Counted from the first letter of the stretch, positions 1 through 8,011 are shown. The stretch is 64,000 nt of DNA from Salsipaludibacter sp963735045 (GCA_963735045.1 CAVTIZ010000003.1:1612001-1676000), one strand, 5' to 3'. Made by a program: numbers and translations. Notes: generated from the sequence alone by a model not told the origin.

Positions 1-937
1 CCGCGTCGCCACGTACGACCCGGGCGTTCCAGGTGCCCAGCATCCGGGTCGTGAGGTGGCTGGCCAGCGGCTGCAGCGCCCCCTCCAGCTCCGGGTGCTG
101 GTCCAGGACGTCCTGGCGGACCTGGACCCCCACCACGAAGGCCGGGAACACGTCCAGCGGGTCGGCCAACGGCACCAGGCCCTCCAGCCAGGCCGCCCCG
201 TCGGTCAGGGTGGACAGGCCGACGAAGCACTGCCCGCCGGCCACGCCCGACACGGCCTCGGCCGCGGGTGCCTCGGTCAGGACCCGGTTGGTGATCGAGT
301 AGCGCGAGGCGAGCGCGTTCCAGCCGTCGGCCCGTGACGCGAACACCGGATCGACGCAGATCGATGCGTCGTCGCGTTCGGCCAGCACCGTGGCCAGCTG
401 TGGGATCGTCGCCACCTCGTCGGCGGTGTCGGGGGCGACGAACAGGCCGAAGGTGGCGTCGGCAGGTGGGCCGTCCACCCCGGCCTCCACGTCGAACTCC
501 GGTCGCAACCACACGATCCCGTTGGGCTCGTCGGCCGAGCGCACCCGCTGGAAGGAGGTGCGCGGGTCCCCGGGTGGGTTCTCGCGTCCGAGCTCTTCGA
601 GCCACACCTGCCCGCTGTAGCCCGGGGCCACGTCCACGTCACCCAGTTCCAGGGCCTGGCGGGCCGCACCGGCGTCGGCCAGCTCCACCAGCACCGGGGT
701 CATGTCGGCGCGTTCGACGAACTCGGCCAGGACCGTGCCCAGGAGCCCGGACTCCGCCTCCGGGCCGATGCCGATGCGCACCACCGGACCGGAGGTGGCC
801 GTCGGGCTCGGGGTCGCGGTGTCCGCGCCCGGCTGCAGGGTGCACCCCGCCAGCGCCACGACCAGCGCCAGCACGACCGTGAGCCGACGTCGGGATCGGG
901 CCGGGTGGGTGGTGGTGTGGCAGCGGTGGCGAGGCAT
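1..937 (-). CDS. OpuAC-like osmoprotectant ABC transporter substrate-binding lipoprotein (3' end outside window)
   Basis: Extracytoplasmic solute-binding lipoprotein that would deliver a compatible solute (glycine betaine, choline or proline betaine type) to an ABC importer. Read from ATG at 937, it has an Arg-rich n-region, a hydrophobic stretch and a lipobox (VALAGC, Cys32), then an OpuAC-type sequence: GIGPEAESGLL, LGDVDVAPGYSGQVW and, near the C-terminal part, DVFPAFVVGVQVRQDVLDQH. The latter resembles the conserved region before the last helices of ProX/OsmF proteins. The reading frame is still open at position 1, so the C-terminus is missing. The permease and ATPase are not in view. Family assignment is from remembered motifs; the exact substrate is unknown. 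Confidence 0.72.
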   Translation of the reverse strand, partial: MPRHRCHTTTHPARSRRRLTVVLALVVALAGCTLQPGADTATPSPTATSGPVVRIGIGPEAESGLLGTVLAEFVERADMTPVLVELADAGAARQALELGDVDVAPGYSGQVWLEELGRENPPGDPRTSFQRVRSADEPNGIVWLRPEFDVEAGVDGPPADATFGLFVAPDTADEVATIPQLATVLAERDDASICVDPVFASRADGWNALASRYSITNRVLTEAPAAEAVSGVAGGQCFVGLSTLTDGAAWLEGLVPLADPLDVFPAFVVGVQVRQDVLDQHPELEGALQPLASHLTTRMLGTWNARVVRGDA

Positions 938-1014
938 GGCACCAGCGTGCCAGACGCGCCGGCCACGGTCGGTCGTGCACCCCGGCACGGGGTCGAGCGG
1001 GACCCGCCCGGCGA

Positions 1015-1020
1015 TAGCAT
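1015..1020 (+). promoter_or_regulatory. candidate -10 box (TAGCAT) ahead of the thioredoxin-fold lipoprotein gene
   Basis: TAGCAT fits the actinobacterial TAnnnT -10 pattern and lies about 100 bases ahead of the start at 1120, in the 182-base gap shared with the divergent OpuAC-like gene. No convincing -35 is visible. The rest of the gap shows nothing else. Confidence 0.25.
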
Positions 1021-1119
1021 CGCCCCCGTGCCGTCGACGCCCCCGCGTCGGCCGGGACCCGCCCGACCGACACTGCGGCACCTTCCGATCGCGTCCCCCA
1101 CGCGGGTCAAGGCCCCACC

Positions 1120-2169
1120 ATGTCCACCGGTCCCCGACTCACCCGTCGTGCCATGCTGGCCGGCGCGGCCGCCACGCTCGCCGCGTGCGCCAGTGGTGGC
1201 TCCACGACCGAGGCGGCCACCTCCGACCTGCCCTCCCCCGGCGCGACCGTCCCGCTGCCCAACGCCTCCGACGCGGTGCAGGGGGCGCTCGCGGCGGCGG
1301 GGTTGGAGGACGCCGAACTGGCCCTGACCCCCCAGTCCACCTGGAACGAGCTGTTGGTGGGACTGACCACCGACCTGCTGCTGGTCGTCAGCGACGACCA
1401 GGGGGAACTGGTCACCGACCCGGTGGACGTGTGGCTGGTCGACCTCGACGGCGAGGTGGTCACGGGCCCCCTGACCACGACGTGGTATCCCGACGACCGC
1501 CTGCCGACGGAGGGCCTGCACGCCGTCGAGGTGGCCCTGGGAGCCGAGCAGTCGGGCACCTTCGACCTGGTGGTGGCCACCTCGGACGGCAGCCGCGCGG
1601 GCAGTGCCGGGATCAACGCCATCCTCCCGGAGGAGAGTGTCGCGCCGGCGACCGGCAGCGCGATCCCGGCCGTCCAGACGCCCACGACCGACGACGAGAT
1701 GGGCCTGGAGGAGTTGTGCACCCGCGAGGAGAACTGCGGGCTGCACGACGTCAGCCTCGACGAGGCCCTGGGCGGGGACGTCCCGGTCGTGCTGTGCGTG
1801 TCCACGCCGAAGTTCTGCGCGACGGCCATCTGCGGTCCGGTGCTGGAGGACGTGCTGTCGGTGTCGGAGGACGACGACCTGCCCGAGGCCACCTTCATCC
1901 ACGTCGAGCCCTACGAGGACGAGGACCTGACCCCGATCCCGCTGGTCGAGGAACTGCAACTGCCGACGGAGCCATGGACCTGGGTGCTGGAGCCCGACGG
2001 CACCATCGTCGATCGCTTCCCCGGTCCGGTGCTGCCGGACCTGCTGGCCGAGGCCGTGCGCGCGGCCACGGGGGCGGCGCCGGCGGCGTCGGAGGACACC
2101 ACGGACGAGCCGAGCGAGGCGGACGAGGACGCGACCGCCGAGCCCACGGCCGAGGCCACGTCGTCGTGA
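1120..2169 (+). CDS. Tat-type lipoprotein with C-terminal thioredoxin-like domain
   Basis: Exported lipoprotein of 349 residues. The N-terminus has a twin-arginine-like LTRRAMLAG segment and a lipobox (LAAC, Cys23). Residues about 60-180 look like a beta-sandwich with no recognised name. Residues about 200-310 resemble a thioredoxin fold: VVLCVSTPKFCATAICGPVLE supplies a Cys-Cys pair with four residues between (CATAIC), followed by a strand and PWTWVLEPDGTIVDRF, typical of the last strands of redoxin proteins. The last 40 residues are an acidic Glu/Asp/Thr tail. It overlaps the next gene by GTGA, so the two are translationally coupled. A role in extracytoplasmic thiol chemistry is inference; the CX4C spacing is not the usual CXXC. 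Confidence 0.65.
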   Translation: MSTGPRLTRRAMLAGAAATLAACASGGSTTEAATSDLPSPGATVPLPNASDAVQGALAAAGLEDAELALTPQSTWNELLVGLTTDLLLVVSDDQGELVTDPVDVWLVDLDGEVVTGPLTTTWYPDDRLPTEGLHAVEVALGAEQSGTFDLVVATSDGSRAGSAGINAILPEESVAPATGSAIPAVQTPTTDDEMGLEELCTREENCGLHDVSLDEALGGDVPVVLCVSTPKFCATAICGPVLEDVLSVSEDDDLPEATFIHVEPYEDEDLTPIPLVEELQLPTEPWTWVLEPDGTIVDRFPGPVLPDLLAEAVRAATGAAPAASEDTTDEPSEADEDATAEPTAEATSS

Positions 2170-2699
2170 GCACCCGCCGCGCCCTGGCAGGGCTCGTGGT
2201 GGCCGCGGTGTCCGTGGTCGGGTGTGGGGGTGAGCCCTCGGCGACCACCACGCCCACCTCCGACCGGGTCGGCGTCGTGGACTCCGAGACCGGGTGCGGG
2301 CCCGTGGAGCATCCGCCGATCCAGGTCGCCTCGCACCTCGTCGGGGACGCCGACCCCCCGTCCCCGTACACCTCCACGCCTCCCACCAGTGGCTGGCACG
2401 CACCGGAGGCTCCCGGCCCCGGACAGCTCGACGAGCCCCTTCGCGACGCCGAGGTGGTCGCCGCCCTGGAGTCCGGGATCGTGGTGCTCGCACTGTCGCC
2501 CGGGGCGGACGTGGACGACATGATGGTCGGCGACCTCGTCGCCCAGTTCCCCGACCGACTCCTGGTCGTCCCGTACCCGACGGCGATGCCGACGGCCGTC
2601 GCCCTGCTGACCTGGGGTGGCCTGCAGCGCTGCGACGTGCTCGACCGCGCCACCGTCACCAGCTTCGTCCTGGACCAGCGCGTGGCCGCCCAGCACTGA
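2166..2699 (+). CDS. DUF3105 family lipoprotein
   Basis: Small lipoprotein of 177 residues starting at GTG that overlaps the stop of the preceding gene. Signal peptide LAGLVVAAVSVVGC puts the lipid anchor on Cys20. The mature part carries the DUF3105 hallmark YTSTPPTSGWH, followed by a pattern like the family's 'P..D..vv..LEhG.VVv.Y.P' (LRDAEVVAALESGIVVLALSP), and PDRLLVVPYPTAMPTAVALLTWG, as in many actinobacterial members. Function of DUF3105 is not known. Coupling to the thioredoxin-fold lipoprotein suggests a joint envelope job. Confidence 0.7.
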   Translation: MSTRRALAGLVVAAVSVVGCGGEPSATTTPTSDRVGVVDSETGCGPVEHPPIQVASHLVGDADPPSPYTSTPPTSGWHAPEAPGPGQLDEPLRDAEVVAALESGIVVLALSPGADVDDMMVGDLVAQFPDRLLVVPYPTAMPTAVALLTWGGLQRCDVLDRATVTSFVLDQRVAAQH

Positions 2700-2730
2700 T
2701 CCGGGCGGGCCCGTGGGCGCCGCGCCGGGG

Positions 2731-3195
2731 TCAGTCGGCGTCGCGACGGCGGCGTGGCGGGAACAGCCCGACGTCGTGGCTGGACAGTCGCTCACCACGG
2801 TCACCGGCCCGCAGCAGGCCACGAACGGCCGAGCCACCCACCACGACCAGCTCGACGACGAACATCGCGCCCAGCGCGAGGCCCAGCAGGTTGCCCAGGA
2901 CGCCGACCCGCCAGCCCCCGGTCGCGACCGACGCCACCACCCAGGCCACCACGGCCATCGTGAGCAGCACCAGCGAGGACCGTCGCACTCGTCGGGCGGT
3001 GGCCTCCCACTCCACCAGGACGACGGGCGCCTCGTCGAGGTCCGCCACCTCGGGGCCGTCCGGCGCCACGGGGGCATCCGGCACGACGGGGCCGTCCGGC
3101 GCCTCGGGGACGTCCGGCACGACGGGGCCGTCCGGCGCCTCGGGCTGGTCGGGGACGCCGCGTTGCTGGTCGAGGTCGTGGGACGGCGAGGTCAC
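2731..3195 (-). CDS. small two-helix membrane protein with Pro/Asp-rich N-terminus
   Basis: 154 residues. The first 50 are a low-complexity acidic segment built from repeats of PEAPDGPVVPD, mirrored by DNA repeats around 3050-3160. Two hydrophobic helices follow (SSLVLLTMAVVAWVVASVA and LLGLALGAMFVVELVVVGG). The C-terminus is basic and cytoplasmic-looking (PPRRRRDAD). GTG start at 3195 overlaps the TGA of the upstream minus-strand gene (GTGA), giving a two-gene operon. No family recognised. Confidence 0.55.
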   Translation of the reverse strand: MTSPSHDLDQQRGVPDQPEAPDGPVVPDVPEAPDGPVVPDAPVAPDGPEVADLDEAPVVLVEWEATARRVRRSSLVLLTMAVVAWVVASVATGGWRVGVLGNLLGLALGAMFVVELVVVGGSAVRGLLRAGDRGERLSSHDVGLFPPRRRRDAD

Positions 3196-3521
3196 AGGTC
3201 CAGCGACCCGAAGTCGACCCGCAGCGTCCCCAGCACCCGTCGGAGCTCGGCCTCGACCGCCTGGACCTCGACGGGCAGGCGCACGTCGTGGGCCGGGTAG
3301 AGGTCATGGAAGGACAGCTCGCCGGTCCCAAGCACCCAGCCCTGTCGGACGGCGAACTCCCCCAGTCCGAACGACCAGCTCAACACGACCGAGTCCTCGT
3401 AGTCGTGCAGGACGAACTCCAACAGGGAGTTGAACTGCAGGTGCCACATTCGCCCGCCACGACGCGACGATCCCCCCAGCACGAAGCCGAGTTCCTCCAG
3501 GCCGTCCTCGAAGGTCGCCAC
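3192..3521 (-). CDS. hypothetical protein, 109 residues
   Basis: Soluble-looking alpha/beta protein starting MATFEDGLEELGFVLGG, with HLQFNSLLEFVLHDYEDSVVLSWSFGLGEF in the middle and a C-terminal helix that ends FGSLDL. No signal peptide, membrane segment or known motif was recognised. It is first in a two-gene minus-strand operon with the membrane protein downstream, through a GTGA overlap. The coding frame is supported by consistently G/C third codon positions. Confidence 0.5.
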   Translation of the reverse strand: MATFEDGLEELGFVLGGSSRRGGRMWHLQFNSLLEFVLHDYEDSVVLSWSFGLGEFAVRQGWVLGTGELSFHDLYPAHDVRLPVEVQAVEAELRRVLGTLRVDFGSLDL

Positions 3522-3619
3522 GACCGACTCCTCGTCACCTCGGGCCGCCGGTGTGGCTGGCCCGTTGCCGAAGGCTATCGGCGGACCCGTGACCCACCCC
3601 CCGCACGGCCCCGGACGGG

Positions 3620-4663
3620 TCAGGCCGCCTCGGCGAAGTCGCGGGCGTCGTCGGCGTCGGCGGGGAAGCCGACGAAGCGCACCTCGGCGAGGGCGACCTG
3701 CTCACCCTCGGTGCGGTCGACCACGACCAGGGTGATCTCGTCGGTCAGCACGGGGGTGAGGGGTCGGAACACCTGCCATCCGGTCCCACTCAGCAGCGTT
3801 GCCCGCAGCCGCTCGCCGAAGCCGAGGTCGACGTCCAGGGTCCGGATCCGGGCCGTCTCCTCGAAGGCCTCGTCGGAGGACTGGTCCCCGTTGGCCACCT
3901 CGACGGCGGTGACCCACATCGGCCGGTCGAATTCGAAGGTCATCCGGGCGCCGTCCCCGTCGGTCCCGATCCAGGCGGTGGACAGGTCGCCGTCGACCGC
4001 CTGCGCGACGCCGAACGTGCGGCCGTCGGCGGCGGGACGGACGGGGCTCGTCTGGGCCTGGTCCGGTCGCACCGCGTCGGCCTGCCCGGGGTAGTCGGCA
4101 CCTCGGAACTCCACGCCCGAACCGGTCGTTCGTTGGAAGGGGCCGAAGCCGAACAGCCAGGCGGCGAGCACGGCGCCGAGGAGCGCCCCGACGACCACCA
4201 CGGCGATGCCCAAGGTCCGCGGACGGCGACCCGGCGGTGCCACGGGCAGGTCGCCCGAGGAGTCGTCGGCGGGACCGGCCGGCGTGGACCAGTCCTCGAC
4301 GCCCTGGACCGGCTCCGCCCCGGCCCGCAGTGACGTCCCACACCGGGCGCACTGGGCGCGCTCGACGGCGTTGACCGCGTCGCAGGCCGGGCAGGCGGAC
4401 AGGTCGACCCCGCCGGTGACCGTGATCACCTCCGTCGGCGACGCCGTCCCGTCCGACGTCGGCTCGTCGTCCACGGCCACGGCCACCGACCGCGCCGGCG
4501 CCTCCCGCGGCGATCGGACCAGGGTGGCGTCGGGGTCGTGCGCCCGGTCACCGGCCCCGGGATCGCCGTCCTCGACGTCGTCGAGGGGTCGTGGCTCACC
4601 GCACGCGGTGCAGAAGCGCTGGGTCGACCGCAGGGTCACCCCACACGCGGCACACGTGGGCAC
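3620..4663 (-). CDS. zinc-ribbon / single-TM / discoidin-like domain protein
   Basis: 347 residues. Order: an N-terminal zinc ribbon with four Cys in CXXC pairs (CAACG...CTACG), an acidic linker, a second ribbon (CPACDAVNAVERAQCARCG), one membrane helix (TLGIAVVVVGALLGAVLAAWLFGF), and an extracytoplasmic C-terminal domain like the discoidin/F5-8 type C-like domains found after zinc ribbons in actinobacteria (AVDGDLSTAWIG, MTFEFDRPMWVTAVEVANG, LAEVRFVGF). Such proteins probably sense or bind ligands outside the cell; no catalytic residues are visible. The second GTG (4663) is chosen because GGGAGG lies six bases before it; GTG 4669 would abut that ribosome site. Confidence 0.65.
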   Translation of the reverse strand: MPTCAACGVTLRSTQRFCTACGEPRPLDDVEDGDPGAGDRAHDPDATLVRSPREAPARSVAVAVDDEPTSDGTASPTEVITVTGGVDLSACPACDAVNAVERAQCARCGTSLRAGAEPVQGVEDWSTPAGPADDSSGDLPVAPPGRRPRTLGIAVVVVGALLGAVLAAWLFGFGPFQRTTGSGVEFRGADYPGQADAVRPDQAQTSPVRPAADGRTFGVAQAVDGDLSTAWIGTDGDGARMTFEFDRPMWVTAVEVANGDQSSDEAFEETARIRTLDVDLGFGERLRATLLSGTGWQVFRPLTPVLTDEITLVVVDRTEGEQVALAEVRFVGFPADADDARDFAEAA

Positions 4664-4717
4664 CGGCACCCTCCCGCTCGATCGACCTCGGACGACGACA
4701 GGCTACTTGCCGCCTCC

Positions 4718-4786
4718 CCGAACCCAGACCCCGAACCGAGACCCGGACCCAGACCCGGACAAAGACCTGGGACCCAGACCTGGGGG
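4718..4786 (+). repeat. degenerate CCCAGACC-type repeats upstream of the attenuator
   Basis: Variants of a 6-12 base purine/pyrimidine unit (acccagacc, acccggac, acctgggac) fill most of the gap between the zinc-ribbon gene and the leader peptide. GACCTGGGACCC and ACCTGGGGG can form small alternative stems. No gene is seen here. Confidence 0.45.
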
Positions 4787-4825
4787 CCGAGCCGGGGGCT
4801 GGCGGCAGGACCGCGGGACCGGTGC

Positions 4826-4831
4826 TATCGT
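4826..4831 (+). promoter_or_regulatory. candidate -10 box (TATCGT) for a leaderless attenuator transcript
   Basis: TATCGT matches TAnnnT and ends seven bases before the ATG of the leader peptide. A start site 7-8 bases downstream would coincide with that ATG and give a leaderless mRNA. No ribosome binding site precedes the ATG, and no TTGAC-like -35 is present at the expected spot. Confidence 0.45.
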
Positions 4832-4838
4832 GCGCACC

Positions 4839-4904
4839 ATGCACATCCACGCGAGCACCGAGTATTGGTTCGGCTTCGAGGCCGAGCCCGGTCGCTGCGC
4901 CTGA
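4839..4904 (+). CDS. aromatic leader peptide (Tyr-Trp-Phe) of the DAHP synthase attenuator
   Basis: 21-codon ORF beginning MHIHASTE, with consecutive Tyr, Trp and Phe codons at positions 9-11 (TAT TGG TTC), a further Phe at position 13, and a C-terminal Cys-Ala before TGA. TAT is a rare codon in this genome, which would make the ribosome especially sensitive there. It ends 18 bases before a strong intrinsic terminator, followed by the DAHP synthase gene, the exact geometry of ribosome-mediated attenuation. It covers all three end products of the shikimate pathway, so shortage of any would stall translation and favour read-through. It is too short for routine gene callers. Confidence 0.75.
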   Translation: MHIHASTEYWFGFEAEPGRCA

Positions 4905-4922
4905 GACCACCCACCACGCGCA

Positions 4923-4951
4923 CGCCCCGGGGCCGGTACCCGGGGCGTTTT
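4923..4951 (+). terminator. intrinsic terminator (attenuator) before DAHP synthase
   Basis: Nine perfect G-C pairs (CGCCCCGGG with CCCGGGGCG, 4923-4931 and 4939-4947), extendable by one A-T pair, a seven-base loop and then TTTT at 4948-4951. It sits between the leader peptide and the DAHP synthase ATG at 4994. The CCCGG at 4887-4891, in the leader's last codons, can pair with CCGGG at 4927-4931 and is a candidate anti-terminator arm. Confidence 0.75.
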
Positions 4952-4993
4952 CGACGCGCGACGTTTCCGGGAACCGCACCGCGGGAGGGCGCC

Positions 4994-6079
4994 ATGCCCA
5001 CGGAGGACACCGCCATGGTCGTCGTCATGCGACACAACGCCACGAGCACCGACATCGACAACGTCGTCGAGGCCGTCCAGGACGTCGGGGGTGACGCCTT
5101 CGTCTCCCGTGGCAAGAACCAGACGATCGTCGGCCTCGTCGGCGACCTCGCCCAGTTCGCGGAGATGCCGCTGCACGCCTTCCCCGGTGTGGACGACGTC
5201 ATCCGGGTCTCCCGCCCGTACAAGCTGGTGTCCAACGAGACCCACCCGCGTCCCTCGACGGTGTGGGTGGACGACGTGCCCATCGGGCGCGACACGATGA
5301 CCCTGATCGCCGGCCCGTGTGCGGTGGAGACCGAGGAGCAGACCCTGGCGGCGGCCCGCATGGCCCGCGACGCCGGGGCCATGATCCTGCGTGGCGGTGC
5401 GTTCAAGCCCCGTACCTCGCCCTACGCCTTCCAGGGCCTCGGGGACAAGGGCCTGGACATCCTGGCCGGCGTGGCCGAGGAGGTCGGACTGCCGGTCGTG
5501 ACCGAGGTCGTCACCCCCGCCGACGTGGACCTGGTGGCGTCCAAGGCCGACATGCTCCAGATCGGCGCCCGCAACATGCAGAACTTCCAGCTGTTGCGTG
5601 AGGTCGGGCTGGCCGGCAAGCCGGTCCTGCTCAAGCGCGGGCTGGCGGCCACCATCGACGAGTGGATCATGGCGGCCGAGTACATCGCCCACCAGGGCAA
5701 CCTGCAGGTCGTGCTGTGCGAGCGGGGCATCCGGACCTACGAACCGATGACCCGGAACACCCTGGACCTGTCGGCCGTGCCCGTCGTGCAGTCACTGACC
5801 CATCTGCCGGTCATCGTCGACCCGTCCCACTCGGGCGGCAAGCGCGACCTCGTGCTCCCGCTGGCGCGTGCCGGCATGGCGGTGGGCGCCGACGGGCTGA
5901 TCATCGACGTCCACCCCCGCCCCGAGACCGCCCTGTGCGACGGGCCCCAGGCGCTCAAGCGTGAGGACATGGTGGCGTTGCGCGATGCCGTCGCCACGCT
6001 CACCCCGGCGATGGGCCGGACGCTGCCGGAACGTCGTGACCCCGCGCTGGCCGGCGACAACGCCTGGGGCCGCGGCTGA
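4994..6079 (+). CDS. aroF: 3-deoxy-7-phosphoheptulonate (DAHP) synthase, type I-beta, with N-terminal regulatory domain
   Basis: Condenses phosphoenolpyruvate and erythrose 4-phosphate, the first step of the shikimate pathway, in the cytoplasm. 361 residues. Residues 1-80 form the ferredoxin-like regulatory domain known from Thermotoga-type enzymes (MVVVMRHNATSTDIDNVV...), where Tyr/Phe bind. The TIM barrel follows with the family signatures IAGPCAVE, GGAFKPRTSPYAFQG, IGARNMQNF, LLKRG, VDPSHSGGKRDLV and IDVHPRP. Start chosen at ATG 4994 with GGGAGG in front, downstream of the terminator. Expression is likely attenuated by the leader and activity by feedback, two layers of control on one gene. 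The next gene is convergent on the minus strand. Confidence 0.93.
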   Translation: MPTEDTAMVVVMRHNATSTDIDNVVEAVQDVGGDAFVSRGKNQTIVGLVGDLAQFAEMPLHAFPGVDDVIRVSRPYKLVSNETHPRPSTVWVDDVPIGRDTMTLIAGPCAVETEEQTLAAARMARDAGAMILRGGAFKPRTSPYAFQGLGDKGLDILAGVAEEVGLPVVTEVVTPADVDLVASKADMLQIGARNMQNFQLLREVGLAGKPVLLKRGLAATIDEWIMAAEYIAHQGNLQVVLCERGIRTYEPMTRNTLDLSAVPVVQSLTHLPVIVDPSHSGGKRDLVLPLARAGMAVGADGLIIDVHPRPETALCDGPQALKREDMVALRDAVATLTPAMGRTLPERRDPALAGDNAWGRG

Positions 6080-6113
6080 CCGACCCGGCCGCGGCGAGCC
6101 CGTGCCGGCCGCG

Positions 6114-6575
6114 TCACGTGGCCGACGAGGCCGGCCCGTCGCCCGGCACGTCCTGGCCCGCGTCGTGGTCGTCGTCCACCTCGACCCACGGGTCGTAGCT
6201 GCCGAACGACCACACGTGGCCCTCGGGATCGGCCACCACGTAGTTGGCCCCGCCGTAGTCCTGCGCGACCGGCTCGACCAGCACGTCGGCACCGGCCGCC
6301 CGGGCCTGCTCGGCATGGGCGCCCACGTCGTCGACGACCACGTAGGCGGTCGAGGTGTGCCGACCCCCGGGGGCGTGCCGGGCCACCAGGTCGCCCAACT
6401 CGTCGTCGCGGACCGACCCCAGCATGATCATGCCGTCGCCGCGGCGGAGCTGGGCGTGGTCCACGCGGTCACCGTCGCGGACGTCCATCACCACCTCGAA
6501 GCCGAAGGCCCGGACCAGGAAGTCGATCGCGGCGGGGGCGTCGTCGTAGCGGTAGGTCGGGATGATGGGGCGCAC
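6114..6575 (-). CDS. VOC (glyoxalase/PhnB-like) family protein
   Basis: 153 residues of the vicinal-oxygen-chelate fold. It starts MRPIIPTYRYDDAPAAIDFLVRAFGFEV, the usual first beta-alpha-beta unit, and has the second half ADVLVEPVAQDYGGANYVVADPEGHVWSFG, typical of PhnB-like proteins (GxR/Y...DPEGH.W.F). About 25 acidic residues extend the C-terminus. GTG start at 6575. The metal ligands cannot be named from sequence alone, and substrate is unknown; these proteins range from lyases to antibiotic-binding proteins. A divergent or regulatory partner may be the AraC-type gene transcribed in the same direction from 7443. Confidence 0.75.
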   Translation of the reverse strand: MRPIIPTYRYDDAPAAIDFLVRAFGFEVVMDVRDGDRVDHAQLRRGDGMIMLGSVRDDELGDLVARHAPGGRHTSTAYVVVDDVGAHAEQARAAGADVLVEPVAQDYGGANYVVADPEGHVWSFGSYDPWVEVDDDHDAGQDVPGDGPASSAT

Positions 6576-6672
6576 GGTGGGCTCCTGTCGAGGCGTCGGC
6601 GACGACCCTACGGCGCCCGCGGCCCGACGGGCTTGGAGGAAACGGACACGTCGATGCGTCCCCCTCGGGCGG

Positions 6673-7443
6673 TCACCGGGGCGTGCGGCGCTGGCGCTCG
6701 CGCTGCGCGGACCTCCCGGCCAGGGTGGCGAAGTCGTTGGCCATGTGCGCCTGGTCGTACCACCCGAGCTCGACCGCGAGCCGGGCGAGCGGCGTGTCCC
6801 GGTCGCGCTCGAACCGGGCCAGGGCGTGTTCGAATCGCACCAGTCGGGCCAGGCGCTTGGGTGGCAGCCCCAGCTGGGCCCGGACGCGGCGCCGGACCTG
6901 CCGCGGGCTCCAGCCGAGTCCGTCCACCACGTCGTCGATCCGCGTGCCCCCCGTGGCCAGTCGACGCCAGACCTCCACCACCTCGGGGTCGGGCCGTGGA
7001 CCGGCCTCCCAGCGTGCCGTCAGGGCCTGCTCGAGCAGGTCGAGCCGGGCGGGCCAGTCGTCGAGCTCGGCCAGTCGATCGACCAGTGTGGTCGCCGTCG
7101 GGCCCAGCACGTCGTCGAGCCCGACCACGCGACCGGCCAGGTCGGCGACACCGCCACCGGTGATCCGGAACGCCGCGACCGGGGACAGGTCGACCTGGAT
7201 CCCGCTGAACCCGGTCGCGGCGACGGTGCCCACGGCGTCGTGGGACCCGGCCAGGAACGCCCCGACCTCCGTGGTCGTGTCGTCGGCCGAGGTGATGCGG
7301 TGGTGGTGACCGAACGGGATCACCAGGGGCAGGCGGGCGGTGGCCGAGGTGACGTGCTCCCCGGGCGTCGACCGGGCCTGCTCGTAGCCGCGGATCGGCG
7401 ACGCAAGGCCGGCGAGCGGCCCGACGACCGGACGGGTGACCAT
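6673..7443 (-). CDS. AraC-family transcriptional regulator
   Basis: 256 residues. The C-terminal third is the two-helix AraC/XylS DNA-binding domain: WSPRQVRRRVRAQLGLPPKRLARLVRFEHAL, then a second helix-turn-helix region with LARLAVELGWYDQAHMANDFATLAG, the canonical 'A...GF.DQSHF.R.F....G' block. The N-terminal half resembles the cupin-less effector domains seen in actinobacterial regulators of this type (VIPFGHHHRITSAD, FSGIQVDLSPVAAFRI). ATG 7443 is the only good start; sequence upstream (DELGRWS) still reads like this family, so a non-standard earlier start is possible. Likely targets are the adjacent VOC or DoxX genes. Confidence 0.82.
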   Translation of the reverse strand: MVTRPVVGPLAGLASPIRGYEQARSTPGEHVTSATARLPLVIPFGHHHRITSADDTTTEVGAFLAGSHDAVGTVAATGFSGIQVDLSPVAAFRITGGGVADLAGRVVGLDDVLGPTATTLVDRLAELDDWPARLDLLEQALTARWEAGPRPDPEVVEVWRRLATGGTRIDDVVDGLGWSPRQVRRRVRAQLGLPPKRLARLVRFEHALARFERDRDTPLARLAVELGWYDQAHMANDFATLAGRSAQRERQRRTPR

Positions 7444-7565
7444 GGACCACCGGCCGAGCTCGTCGTCGTCGCGCTGGATGCGGTGCAGGTGGTCGACGGG
7501 ATCCTCCCGGGTCCGGTGTGGACGTGGTGGGCGGTGGGTTCGACCGGCCCGCGCCGAGGTCCCGG

Positions 7566-8000
7566 TCAGGCGGGGTCGGGCGGCTCGTCGCCGGCGTCCA
7601 GGCCCGGCGATGCCTCGCGCGGCCAGATGCCGCCCGCCCACAGCGCCCAGGCGACCAGCCCCGGTTGGAAGGCCAGCCGGACCAGTCGGGCGCGGTCGCT
7701 GTCGAGGCCGAACGCGGCGGTGCCCTCGAGGTACTGGGCGACGTTGCCGGGGAAGATCGCGACGAAGAACGCGGCCGTGGCCATCCCGACCAGGCGCCGG
7801 TGCCGTGGCAACGCCAGCAGGCCCAGTCCCAGGCCGATCTCGACCACGCCCGATCCCAGGACGACCAGGTCGTCGTCCACCGGCACCCAGTCCGGCACCT
7901 GGGCCTGGAACTCCTGTCGCAGGACGGTGAGGTGGCCCGTGCCGGCCGCGGTGAGGAACGCCCCGAGCGCGAGGCGACCGAGGGTGCGTGGACTGGGCAT
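7566..8000 (-). CDS. DoxX-like membrane protein
   Basis: 144 residues with four predicted membrane helices. The start MPSPRTLGRLALGAFLTAAGTGHLTVL, the central LVVLGSGVVEIGLGLGLLAL and MATAAFFVAIFPGNVAQYLEG are typical of the DoxX/DoxD-like family (SHxxF...P...P...V...G..EI..G). Members are linked to quinone or thiol redox and to integral membrane complexes, but the precise role is not known here. It lies just upstream of the AraC-type gene on the same strand, and a 25-base repeat array separates it from the threonine aldolase gene. Confidence 0.7.
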   Translation of the reverse strand: MPSPRTLGRLALGAFLTAAGTGHLTVLRQEFQAQVPDWVPVDDDLVVLGSGVVEIGLGLGLLALPRHRRLVGMATAAFFVAIFPGNVAQYLEGTAAFGLDSDRARLVRLAFQPGLVAWALWAGGIWPREASPGLDAGDEPPDPA

Positions 8001-8011
8001 GGCGACTCCGG

